Part shown: piece by piece, positions 11,735-22,669 of the stretch
How positions within the stretch are numbered: position 1 is the first letter of the stretch
How the letters are laid out: each line of letters starts with the position of its first letter
Source of the DNA: Ilex aquifolium
Lineage: Eukaryota > Streptophyta > Magnoliopsida > Aquifoliales > Aquifoliaceae
DNA: 64,000 nucleotides
Direction of reading: 5' to 3'
Assembly (NCBI GenBank): GCA_951799425.1
Contig: OX637391.1
Span: 9,372,551 to 9,436,550, forward strand
Notes under the pieces: model-generated
What the model was told of the DNA's origin: nothing
Database searches by the model: none
Seen by the model: the letters and a program-made list of their open reading frames with translations, nothing else
Translations under genes and position numbers: made by a program

Positions 11735-11888
11735 ATATCCAGTTAGTTTCACGGCGAGGTTGAGCGAGGTCACGGGTTCGAATCGTGAAAACAATCTCTC
11801 TACTTGCAGAGATAAGACTGCGTACATCTAATTCTCTCCAGATCCCACAATGACAGGAACTTTCTGCACTGGATACGTCTTTTTAAGT
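11735..11888 (+). mobile_element. Au-like tRNA-derived SINE
   Basis: A box-B motif GGTTCGAATCG follows GAGGTCACG at about 11767-11785. It is followed by the diagnostic Au-family body: a GAAAACAATCTCT stretch, TAAGACTGCGTACAT, CCAGATCCCACA and a 3' end with CTGCACTGGATACGTC and a short T run. This matches the known plant Au SINE layout. The 5' end is degenerate, so the start is approximate. Confidence 0.8.
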
Positions 11889-12565
11889 GCTACTATTTTC
11901 TTTTATCTCTCCAAGGATCAAGAGAATAATGAAGACAATAGGAGTTTAACCGAGGGATGCAAAATGAACCCTTCATGAGCAGCTCAGAATCTACTACGAT
12001 TTCAAACATTTGTTTGTTTAGTTCATTATGCTCGTGAACAAAAACACACATAATGTTTCGTATGTAATATGCTAGACGTACAATATTATAAACAACATAC
12101 AACTTAATAGGAGGTTGTTAAGTAAGGAACTCGTTTCATTTAACATGCCAAGCTGAATCCAGATTTTGGACAAGATGTTTGAAGTTCATCAAAACGTAAG
12201 CTAATTCCAAACATTCACAAGCACACTTTGTGAATGAGCCCGAACAATTTGATGGACCCCTGGCTTAATGTTGCATTGGAGTGTAGATGTGTCTAACCTT
12301 GATCTGATAGTTTTAGAAGATGACGCCCCACACTTACCCTGACTACTTGGAGAGGAATTTATTGAATGCTTAGCTTCCTTGCCACCGATGAACGGCACCA
12401 ACTTCGAATCTCCATGGAAAAGGCTTAAATTAAATCCAACCGTTCAAGCTTTAGCCTCCACAGAATTTTTCCTCTACAGTTCATCGGGCACACGGACGTA
12501 TGATTGACATTTACTCCTTGATTGCTCCTGATTGCAGCTAGTAGTGGTAAATGCAGAACGAAGAG
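11889..12565. other. 3' flank of receptor kinase
   Basis: This would hold the 3' UTR of the minus-strand kinase gene. A minus-strand open frame at 12401-12201 contains KHSINSSPSSQGKCGASSSK, but no family is recognised and no start or splice context supports it. Confidence 0.3.
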
Positions 12566-15500
12566 CTATGAGCATTTATTATATGAATCCCTTACGCTGT
12601 CCTCTATCATTGCACTCTCTTTTATCTCCTGTATCATCTTCAAGACTTGCCACATTGCTGGCCTCTGTTCCGGTGAGGTCAAACTACAAATACCAGCTAC
12701 CTCAACAAGCAATTTGAGGCAGTTGTCTTCCTCGCCATCATCGGGTCTCATTGCTCTGACCCAATCTGGCATATCAGTTGGCTCGAGGAATGGATGCTGT
12801 GATGGAGGTTTACCCGTCAAAAGCTCTAACAAGAGAATGCCAAAGGCATAGACGTCAGACTTGGGGGTCGCCCGGTGGTTGGACTTGCGTATCTCGGGAG
12901 CTTTATAGCGGCCTGCTGAATCAGGGTCATCAGTCAAGGAAGAGTCTGCAAGGATGGCAAGGCAATAGTCTGTTAGACAGGCCTCAAAGTCGGGACCAAG
13001 AAGTACATTGGTGGATTTCAGGTTTCCATGGACAACTCTTGATGCTTGGTGGATGTAGGCAAGGCCTAGCGCCACATCTTCCGCTATCTTCAAGCATGAT
13101 GTCCAATGGAGAGGTTTTGCCCTTGTTGATCTTGAACCTGTCATGTTTGCAATTTCGTATCAGTAATGAGCAGCAATACATGGCAAAATGAAGAGAAAGA
13201 CAACGGTGAAGCAATCAACTTTTCCCAGATATATTTCCCCATTGCTCTGAACCTGATTTTTGGACTAGGGAGCATATTCTTTTGAAGGAAGTCCAATCAG
13301 AAAACGAATTTAAGCTTTGTATCTGTTTCCATGTATTAAACAAATACGGAAGTAACTACCGTCACAATTAAGAATTTCGTAAAGCACCATGGCACACCAG
13401 AATTTGTTTTTCCTGATGAACATCAACTCAAACGAGATAAAAGGGGGAAGACTTAACAATTACAACAGTAGCATCAATTCGTAACCAGCAGTAATGCATT
13501 GATGTTCATGTCAATATAAGGGATGAGAGCACGAACTACGTTGAGCCTAAGCAAACAATTGAAAATAAAAACAGTGCACAAATATGCATTGATCATGGAA
13601 TTGCTAAGAGGTTATTTCCACAAAATCAGAATTTAAATGCAAAGGTGTCATCCACTATTAAATCAACACAATGCCTTTAAAGCCCAAAGCCAAAAGTGCA
13701 GACTGCAGAGGTAACAAGTTCATTGACTCATCATTCCATGGGCAATGACAAAGCAACACTCAACACCAATAATAAATGGTAGTGAGATGTCCTTTATTTT
13801 TCTCCTTGGTTGATCACTCAGTAAATTTAAGAGGGACTATTGCACATAAGTGGGTCCTTCACTAACACATGATAAATGATATTCCAAGAAAGAAAACATA
13901 AAAAATAAAGTATTTGAAGAGATCTGGATCCAAGCAAATGAATGATTTATTTTGCCAGGCACCTTAATTGGAGAATGACAAAAATAAACAAACTAAAATG
14001 CTTAAAGGAATATACATGTATAATTAGGTGGCAGTTGTCTTTCTTAAAATACAATACAAATCAATGCTCCTTTATTAACAACCAACATAACAACCTCACT
14101 CTAAGTAGCAGTGACATGGTGTAGTACCATTAAAGACTTCTACAACAAACCATGCTATTGATTTGTAATGGCGCCAACTTATAGCATATTTGACTCAATA
14201 TGCATTCCAGTCCTCACCCACATTGTCGGCAATGGGAAAGTGGAACCCATCAAAAGCAAAAAGTCTATACAGCACTAATAGATGATGCACAAGGCCACAA
14301 CAATACAACTACAAAAGTTGTTGCAGCCACTATCAGCATAATCCATCCACTGTGGAAAACATTGGATCCAAATCATCTTCATTACATTTTCAATCAATTT
14401 CACAATCAATCTCAATTTCAATTTCCCTGTAAGGGGTCTACTTATAAATAGTAGGACCACAAGTCTTTTAATGCTTTATCATTTTGTGAAAGTATAATAG
14501 AAATTATTTGAATCCCATAAATGGATATGTTATCTTACTATTATTATTCCGAGTCAAAAGAGTTTGGGTTTGGGAATATTCTAATCCCGGTATAAATGAC
14601 ATTTGATCAAACCAGAAAGGAGATTAGTCCTCAACATCTCTAACCTTGAAAAAGAAAAGGGGGTTTGGGTCGGAGGTGGATCAGTGAGCTAAAATGAACA
14701 GCAAAGAAAATGCAAATTGATAACTACAGAGTGAAGAGCTCACCATGGACGAGATTGAAGAGACTACCATTAGGCTGATAATCGTAGATAATCAATCGCT
14801 CTTGTTTGGCCTGAAAATAAGCCCTAACCGGCACCAAATTTGGATGCCGAAGCGCCCCAACCGCTTCCATGTGCCTTTCAAACATTTCTCCGCTTGTAAT
14901 CGCAGTCTTACCAGCATCGAGCCTTTTCACAGACACAACCAAGTGATTATCCATCACCGCCTTATATGTAGTCCCAATCGTACCTCTTCCAAGCAACTCT
15001 GCCGAAGCCCTCATTAGCTGCTCCAGTGTATATAATTCTGCCTCACCTACACAAAACACCAAATTCGCACTCTTCTCTTGTCGTTGAGGTACTAATTGCA
15101 ACTGTTTCTCTTTAACTTCTACCTCCGTTCTCACAAATTGCATTGTAGTTGTTTCTGTAGCACTGCTATCTATAGCTTCGGCGTCGTCGTGGGTTGTTGA
15201 TTTTGAGTGAACTTGATCCCTTCGCTTCTTGAACAACGCAGAAAGGCTAAGAATTGCGGCAATTAGGAGTAGAACTCCGATAACTAGCCCTAGAATTACA
15301 CCGATTCTCTTGTGAATTCTTGACGTCGGACAAGAAACAACTGCACTTTGTGACTGCGCATTTTCATTAAGCTGTCCGGGAGGTGACGCAGCACTTGACG
15401 GAGATTCGAAGAAAGGCGAAGTACGGCACGGCTTGTGGATAATCTCACCGCAGAGGTTAGGGTTATAAGAAAACGAAGAAATGCCGAATTGCGACAGAGC

Positions 15501-16148
15501 GGGCGTCACTGGTATTCCTCCGGTCAGGTTGTTGTTCGACACGTTGAAGACTTCCAGTGAAGACTGGTTGAGAGCAGGAATTGTGCCGTTGAACCGGTTC
15601 GAGTCGAGCCGGAGACAATTGAGCCGGTCCAAAACGGTTAGGTTTACAGGAAGCACACCAGTGAGGTTGTTGTGAGAGAGATCAAGGGTTCGGAGACGGT
15701 GAAGAAAAAGAAGAGAGGGAGGGAAAGTTCCAGAAAAGGAGTTGTGGTCTAGAAAGAGGGTTTTAAGGTTGACGAGTGAGGAAAAGTCGGGAATCGGACC
15801 GGTGAGTGAGTTGTTCCTTAGAATCAGTGCTCGGAGCTGATCGAGCCTAGTCAAACCGTCGCTGGAAAGCGTGCCATGGAGGCCAAAGCTTTGGAGGACG
15901 AAACGGAGGACTCGGCCTTGGACGCATTTCACGCCTTGCCATGAACAGTAGTCAAATCGCTCGTTGAGTCTGTAGAGAAGCTTGTTGTCCAAGTCGGCTT
16001 TCAATTTGAATGAGAGAAGAGCGACAGCGTCGGAGGGAAGAAGTAGGTTCACTGGAAGTGGGGGCGACGCGGCGGCAGAGATGGAAGTGGTGGTTGTGGG
16101 TGAGAGAGAGAAGAACAGGAGGAAGAAGAGTTTGATTGTTGATGGCAT
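12566..16148 (-). CDS. LRR receptor-like pseudokinase (subfamily III, At5g67200/At3g50230-like)
   Basis: Two exons, 16148-14744 and 13137-12566, are joined across a 1,606-bp GT-AG intron in phase 1 to give 658 residues. The start at 16148 is chosen because it opens directly into a signal peptide (residues 1-26, [12 protein letters not shown]); the open frame extends 59 codons further upstream without such a feature. Next come an LRR N-terminal cap with paired Cys, about five leucine-rich repeats (80-225), a Ser/Pro-rich juxtamembrane region, one membrane helix (about 281-306), and a kinase-like domain (about 375-650). The Gly loop [12 protein letters not shown] (387-398) and Lys408 are present. 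The HRD motif is HGN (505-507) and DFG is DYC (525-527), so catalysis is unlikely. It acts at the plasma membrane, probably as a scaffold or co-receptor. Placement next to KIN-4B and IRX15 matches Arabidopsis from memory. Confidence 0.93.
13138..14743 (-). other. Intron of receptor-like pseudokinase
   Basis: The donor GTGAGC follows codon 469 (split after its first base) and the acceptor is GACAG. It splits the kinase domain between the N-lobe and the catalytic loop, as in related subfamily III kinases. No repeat with clear borders was seen inside. Confidence 0.85.
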
Positions 16149-16490
16149 TCTTAGAGATGAAAGTGGGGAAGTGGTCGTTTTCCGGCGAAGTGTTATTGTT
16201 GTGGTTTGAGTTTCATTGTTTTGAATTCGCCGGAAGTCTGAGACTGTGAGACATTGGTTTTCGAGAGAGGTAGAGAGAGAAAGGAGGGTGGTCAGTGTTG
16301 CTAAATAACTAGGGTCAGGGGTCACGTGAAAGTGCGGTGAAATTATTGGGAAATGTTTTGTCCTCCTTTTTTTCTTTTTTGTTTATTAAAATTTACAAAA
16401 ATGTTAGTTCAACATAATTTATGATTTAATTTGAATATCCAATCAATTACATAATTTATTTAAGAAATTGCATCTTTGCTCTTTTTTTTA

Positions 16491-17492
16491 GAAAAAATTA
16501 CATCTAAATTCTCTGAAGTTTATCACTTAACCACTAAGATCCTCTAACATTTGAAATATTACACACAGACTCTCTAAAATTTGTACACGCATAACATTTA
16601 GACTTCTGTCATCAATGTCCGTTAATATATCCATTAGTAAATTACACTCGAACCCTTGTAAGCGTATAATACTTAAATCCTTCAAGTTTAAAATGTTATA
16701 CTTAAATAAAAAATATTTCATTCAAATATGGAATATCAAATATTTTAAATTTTATAATCAAAATTTATATTCTATTTATGACATTTATTGAAATAAATTT
16801 AAAAATAAAAATTTAATTTAATTTTTTTTTAAAAAATTATATTTAGTATACAATTATACTATCTATTAGAATTTAATTTAGTCATTTAAACGACTAAATT
16901 ACTCCAATTAAAGTTAGAAGATATTGTGTCCATTACAGTTTGACCCCTTATTTGATTTTTTAATTTTATTTCAATAAATAGTATAATTGTATTCTAATTA
17001 TGATTTTTTAAGAAAAAAATTAGATTTTTATTTTTTATTTTATTTTAATAAATGATATAATATGACATGAATTTTAGTTGAATGACTTAGACCTTTTATT
17101 TGATTTTTTTAGTTTTATTTCAATAGATAGTATAATTTGTATGTTAATTACGATTTTTTAAGAAAAAAATAAATTTTATTTTTGATTTTATTTGAATAAA
17201 TGATACAATAGAATATGAATTTTGATTTTAAAATTTAAAATATTTGATATTCTATATTTGATTGGAGTTTTTATGCTCTAAATATAATATTTTAAACTTG
17301 AAAGGTCTAAGACTCTAAGTATTATACGCTTACAAATTTCAGGTGGGTTGAATGTAATTTACTAACAGATATTGACGGCAATAATCTAAGTATTACGTGC
17401 ATACAAACCTCATAGATCTGTATGTAATATTTCAAATGTCAGGGGTTTAAGTGATTAAGTGACAAATTTCAGAGAGTCTGAGCGTAATTCTC
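16491..17492. mobile_element. Long-TIR Mutator-like element, copy 1
   Basis: About 270 bp at each end form an imperfect inverted repeat. The left arm reads inward with ATCACTTAACCACTAAGATC, CATTTGAAATATTACACACA and ATATCAAATATTTTAAATTT; the right arm on the other strand reads the same blocks. T-rich 9-11 bp flanks on both sides could be a target duplication but are low in complexity. The core is AT-rich with no transposase. A second copy lies at 22670-25744. The end sequence GAGAATTACnCTCAGA resembles that of the element at 52079, which has a clean 9-bp duplication. Confidence 0.8.
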
Positions 17493-17619
17493 TCTTTTTT
17501 TAATATATATGAAAGTGAAAGTGATAAATTAAATTTTATTTCTATTTTCATCTTGCTTCATAATTTTTTTTTAAACATTTATCATTTTAATGTAAATATT
17601 TTTTAAACTTAAATTTAAA

Positions 17620-17990
17620 GTAAACTACACATATGAGTCATTATCCTCAAACTATGGTTCTTGTGTCAATTAAATTCTTCAAATTTTTTTTTTTTTTTTT
17701 GTTAATTGAGCTTCAAAACTCTCTAATTGTTTTACTTGAGTCTTTTTGTCTACCTCCATTAAGTTTTCTAACAGAAAGTTGTCGAATTTGTCACTCACGT
17801 GACCAGGCTACAATTACTTATGTCACGTAAGTGACACATTTCGTCATTTTTCCGTTAGAAATCTAACAAAGGCAAGCAAAATGGCTCAATTGACACAATT
17901 AAAGAGTTCAGAGACTCAATTGACATAAAAAAAATTCAAAGAATTTAATTGACACAACAGTCATAATTTGAGAGTTATATATTTAGTTAT
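17620..17990. mobile_element. MITE with long imperfect inverted repeats
   Basis: The left arm contains CTCAAACTATGGTTCTTGTG then TCAATTAAATTCTTCAAATT. The right arm on the opposite strand contains CTCAAATTATGACTGTTGTG then TCAATTAAATTCTTTGAATT. The arms are over 100 bp each. Borders and target duplication are not resolved. There is no coding capacity. Confidence 0.65.
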
Positions 17991-18515
17991 TCTTAAATTT
18001 AACAACAAATTTGTGATAAACTTAAAATTTTTTTATTTCACTCAATAAAAGTAAATATAGTACATTTAAACTTATTATATTATATTTGATATCAAACATT
18101 CATTATATACAAAAGGGTTTAACGTCGATATACATAATATGTATAAGAAAAATAATAAAAAGAGACTAATAAAAATTATTTATAATTGATTTCAATAAAT
18201 TTTCATATTTTTAAAAGCATTATATAATAACTTCATTATCAATGTTTTGGAGATTTTTTTTTATATAAATAATCAAATCACTATTTCGATTATGCAACTT
18301 AGTCCTCACACTTTTCATAACTTAAAAAAAAGCATTCGACATGCTAAAAATTTGTCTAAACGTATCTGTAAAATGTGTTCAAAAATTTATAATTAATTAG
18401 GTATGTGTCTATAATACTTGATAGGACAAAAAATTGATAGGATGAACACAAAAGATATGGGGTGGACACCATAAAATATACCAAAAATTATTTAAAATAA
18501 GTTATAATAGAAATT
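17991..18515. other. AT-rich spacer, nothing recognised
   Basis: The sequence is very AT-rich with no exon, inverted repeat or RNA gene that I could support. Confidence 0.4.
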
Positions 18516-18520
18516 ATAAG

Positions 18521-19315
18521 TGTAGAGGCAAAAAATAAGGTTTTACCTCTGACAATATGAAATTAAGAACTGTGATTTTATATAATCTCTGAACTTGATC
18601 TCCAAGCCCTCCTCCTGCAAAACGAGCAAACTGCCCAAGATCGAAGTGCTTCGATCGAAGGCACTCCGATGCTTAAGTCAGTAACTGAGTGATATAAGTT
18701 GCACGAAGACAAGGAGAGTTCAGCGTACCTTTCACCTTGGTCTCCTGTTCTTTTTATAGTCTCTATCCCCTTAGGGTTTCCGTTAATTCAGAGGTAAAGT
18801 GGCACACCTTCCTTTCTTTCAGTGTTTGAGTTTGGGAAGTCTCTGACTCTTCTCCCATAATCTCTCTGAATATCCGTATTCTCATAGATTTCGTTTATCT
18901 AATTGCCTGAATTGTAGGCATCTTTTTAGCACCACGTTTATTGTGTTTAAACAACTCGGTCGTAACAGTTCGGTCATGACGAACACCTAGCTCATTCATT
19001 CCTTTCTGAGCTTTCTGATCAGCTCGGTTGCTATTTGTTTTCAGCTCGGTCGGATCTACCTAGCTGTCTGTTCGGCCGAGTTTTATCCTCTACTAGGTCG
19101 GACTAATTTAGCTCGGCCGGATAGCCTAGCTACTTGCTCTGCCGAATAGCCTAGCTGCTTGATCTGCTAGGCTGAACTAACTTTAGCTCGGTCCCACTAG
19201 CCTAGCTGCTTATTCAGTCATGGTAGTGTCATTGCAAATAATTCCAGCACGTGCAACCTGCCACGTGTCCAAGTCTAATTTGTCAGATGATGATCAGATT
19301 TTATCGACCCCTTCA
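18521..19315 (-). mobile_element. Solo Ty3/Gypsy LTR with 5-bp target-site duplication
   Basis: A 795-bp LTR begins TGTAGAGG and ends CCCCTTCA on the + strand. It is flanked by an exact ATAAG duplication (18516-18520 and 19316-19320). On the minus strand it shows an LTR promoter layout: CTATAAAAAG near 18755-18764, then TGACTTAAGCATCGGAGTGC, a phrase common in plant Gypsy LTRs of the Tat/Athila branch. There is no internal region, so it is the product of LTR-LTR recombination. Confidence 0.9.
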
Positions 19316-19320
19316 ATAAG

Positions 19321-19940
19321 TTATGATTTTTTTTAAAAAAAATTCCAGAGTGGGCATGTGCCCCTGATCCACTACCGACTCTGCTAGTGTCTACATCTAC
19401 CAAATTTTTTACTCAATTTTGAATTTCAAATCAATGTAAATTATAAGATCAAAAGGTCTCGCGAACTCTTACTAATATCCAATAACTACTAATGTATCAA
19501 CTCATTTGGAATCCAGGCCAAAACAAATCAAATATTTAATAAAAAAAATTAGTGGAACATAACATTTCTCTTTATACAATGTCTCAAGAGTTTTTTTTTT
19601 CGTTTAATAGTTAAGGGTGGTCAAAATAATTTATATATATTTTAATATAATTTAATTAAAAAAATTATCAATATTCAAATTCAAAACGTTTGAATTTATA
19701 TTTCATTTATCTTATCATTTGAGGCAGTTGGGTATAATGCCTAAAGAGTTAGCATGCTCTTCATTCACGTCACCCTGTCCGTCGTCACCTTCATTTGCCT
19801 TTTTCCTGTGATTCGTATGGTTGTGTGTGGATTCGTGTAGGCAGAATCAGTTTTGGGGTTTTGTGTATGGTTTCCTCCCAGAACCCATGTGAGCTCTGCC
19901 CTTCCCTTCAACTGGTACAGCCAATCCTATGTTCCTCTCT
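19321..19940. other. Spacer, no gene seen
   Basis: AT-rich DNA with T runs. A short open frame at 19795-20007 has no recognisable domain and overlaps the repeat that follows. Confidence 0.35.
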
Positions 19941-20170
19941 TTTGTGGCTTGTTTGGAAGATTTTTGGAGGAGGGATTGAATTGGATTGGTTTCTTAAACC
20001 TTTTTAAATCTAATCCCCACCTTTATTTTCATGAAATTTATTGACGAATTCAATTCATATCCGTATTTAATATGTAACTTATATACATATAGGACTTACA
20101 AATATATCACTATTATCATCATATATTTATCATGTAAATGACTATATTATCTATTGACTAATCAAATGAA
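19941..20170. repeat. Fragment of the GGCTTGTTTGG repeat family
   Basis: The start GTGGCTTGTTTGGAAGATTT, with GGATTGAATTGGATTGG downstream, resembles the left end of the element at 22697. The block around 20065-20150 (CATATAGGACTTACAAATAT, TCATGTAAATGACTATATTA) recurs near 22830-22870 and 25930-26020. No right end is visible, so it looks truncated. Confidence 0.5.
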
Positions 20171-20777
20171 ATCCACATTCAAGGATTTAAGGTGTCGGAC
20201 CAACTACGAGTCGGGATTGCTATCCATGACTTGAAAATGTCATCCAAACGATGGTTTTGTTGCCTTCGCTTCACCACTTACGGTAAGCATCAATTTTTTT
20301 TGTCTTTCTTAGACTTTATTTCAACTTTTTTTTTCATACATTTTTTTTCTTTCCATTTTTAAACTCAAATTTTTCAATAAAAAATATATTTATAAAACAT
20401 GCTTCATAATAAAAAAAATATTGAAACCCATTTTAAAAATATGTTTTAGCATAACAAAATATTAGTTTACGTTATATTTTATATGTATAACAAGAAATTA
20501 TGAAATAAATTACTATTTATCATCTTACCTAAAGTTGCAAAAGTACGTTATTTGAAAAACTCTGATTTTGATCACGTGAAACTATGAGACTAATCAAAAC
20601 TAAAATAAATTCAAATTTTTTTATTTTTTTATTTTAAATTTTTTTCATATTAAAACTCTTTTTCTCTCTCCCATATATATTTACAGACATACATACACAA
20701 ATAAAAAACAACTGTGTCCACAAATAAAAACACAAATAGTGCATTGTATGCAGTAGTGGCACACAATCATGAGGGAC

Positions 20778-20960
20778 AAATTTTTTTTTTTTTTGTCAGA
20801 TCATTCGGTATCTGAAAATCACATTGGGCTCCGACTAATCCGGATTCGAGCCGGGTGGGACCACAAGGGCGGCAAAACTCTCTCCTATCGAATGCAGCTG
20901 CGTTCCCAAAACTCGAACTCGAGACCTTAGTTAAGCCTGCACAGTCAGAGGGAGAACTTA
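20778..20960 (-). mobile_element. tRNA-derived SINE, minus strand
   Basis: The poly-T tract at 20778-20794 is the A-tail of a minus-strand SINE. Its tRNA-like head near 20915-20945 shows box-B-like GGTCTCGAGTTCGAGTT. Flanks GAGGGACAAATTT (20771) and GAGGGAGAACTTA (20948) agree at 10 of 13 bases and may be a worn target duplication; if so, the head ends near 20947. Confidence 0.65.
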
Positions 20961-20978
20961 TGAATAGAGCCTCAACTT

Positions 20979-21196
20979 TAGCTAGAAGCATATGCAATGT
21001 GGAGAGCATGCAAGATGGCACAGGATGAAGGGTACCAAGAAGTCATACTGGAATCAGACTCAAAGGTTCTTATTGACTCCCTCAATCAAGGACCAAAATC
21101 AGTCAGAAGAGACGTTAAAGCCATTCAACAGGACAAATGGCAATATGTAGAGCAGTTAACTAATGTTAGATATAAAATACACAAAGGAGATCTTTT
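20979..21196 (+). pseudogene. RNase H-like (RVT_3) remnant of a LINE
   Basis: The frame encodes AYAMWRACKMAQDEGYQEVI, LESDSKVLIDSLNQ and RRDVKAIQQDKWQYVEQL. This is the core of the plant RNase H-like domain carried by non-LTR retrotransposons and by decayed host copies (ESDS with the conserved Asp). The N-terminal catalytic Asp strand and the C-terminal NxxAHxLA strand are not present, so it is a fragment. No RT domain is nearby. Confidence 0.65.
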
Positions 21197-21749
21197 AACT
21201 CAACAGCACACTCTCTGGAGGGCACACTTTCTACTGGTTTTCATCTCCTCCACAGCAGTAGATACAGATCATTCTCAAAGAAACTAGACTAGGGATAAAG
21301 TGGATATACACTGTAAAAAAGACAGGCTTTTCCCTGGTTTTATTTAATGGAAATTTATATTCAGACCAAAAAATAAAAGTGTGGCCCAAATAATGGGAAA
21401 TATGTTGCGGATTCACCACCATTCATGAAGTTGGACCCATGGGGAATCTCTTCCGGGCCCATTTTAATGGAGGTGGCCCCACTGAATTTGTTTTTTTTTT
21501 CTGACTATTTCTCATGATATTTCATCAATCATACTAGTCCTTTCAATTAATTTTGTCCAACAAATAACACTTCAATATCAATAATATTATTATTTTTAAA
21601 AGTCAACTTATACTTTTTAAAGATAAAATTATAATTATATGAGATACTTCATGATATCATGAATTACGCCAATTAGTTGTAACTTTTTCTTTAGCAGTTG
21701 TAATTTGACCTTTAAAGGCAGTAACTTAATTTTAAAATTAAAACTTAGT

Positions 21750-21946
21750 GGCAGTTTAGTAGTTGAGTATGACTTTTGGTAACTCAGAGGTCTTAAATTC
21801 AATATTTTCTCATGCCCTCTAAGGGCTACCATCTCTTGTCTTTTTAGGGACATGCTCTAACCCAGCTCAAACCATGGTAACCAGATGTTGAGCTTTAGAG
21901 AATAGTTAGCGCGAGTCTGAACACAACTATAGAAAAAAAACTTAAT
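21750..21946 (+). mobile_element. tRNA-derived SINE, plus strand
   Basis: The 5' end aligns by eye to a tRNA: TAGTGGCAGTTTAGTAGTTG resembles box A. It is followed by an anticodon-arm-like CTTTTGGTAACTCAGAGG and box-B-like GGTCTTAAATTCAA, then an unrelated body and a short A-rich end near 21935. No clear target duplication was found. Confidence 0.6.
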
Positions 21947-22669
21947 TTTAAAATATATAATTTTTATGATAGATCACAATATTTTGTGATCAAATATTGA
22001 TTATAATTATAAATTGATTGTTAAATTAATGGATGCAATAATAATGATTGATTGTTAGTGTGATCAAGTACAACCCATTAATCTAACGATTTATACAAGT
22101 TGATAAGAAAGAAATTAATTAAAAAGAGTTAATCAATATGATTGGATAATTCTTAGTGCCCCTACCAACTTCACCTAATTTGAGGAGGTGAAGACTGGAG
22201 AGGCTAATCTGACTTGTCAAAACCAAATAAAAGGAAATCATATTGGATGGTAATCAAGGATGGTGGAGGTGGTTGTGGTGGCAACATTACTCATCTTTCA
22301 GTGTAAGCAAAGTGAAGTCCTATTAGAGCATGTTTAGTTCAAGTACAAACAAAGAATATGATTGGATAGTTGATTTTCATTCCATCAATACAAAAGGTAT
22401 TACTAAGAGTATTATTTGATTATATATTTTGTATAACAAGTTTGTATAATAAGTTTGGATCAAGATGGAGATAAAGTATAAATCTATAATTATAATACTA
22501 AATTTATGTTTCGATTAGGTAATAGTATATGGTATCAAATTGAAAATGACAAAAGAAATATTGAGAGCAAGAGTTTGTAGAATGTGTAGCTTTTGTATAA
22601 GAGTGTGGATTTAAGTTTATAAGGGTAATAAAATTATTGTGTTTTTAATACTGAGCACATCAAAAATAA
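21947..22669. other. AT-rich spacer, no gene seen
   Basis: No exon or repeat border that I can support. Confidence 0.35.

Noticed and set aside
12778-13191. Plus-strand open frames opposite the kinase exon
   Set aside because: They are antisense to the well-supported receptor kinase exon and show no family resemblance.
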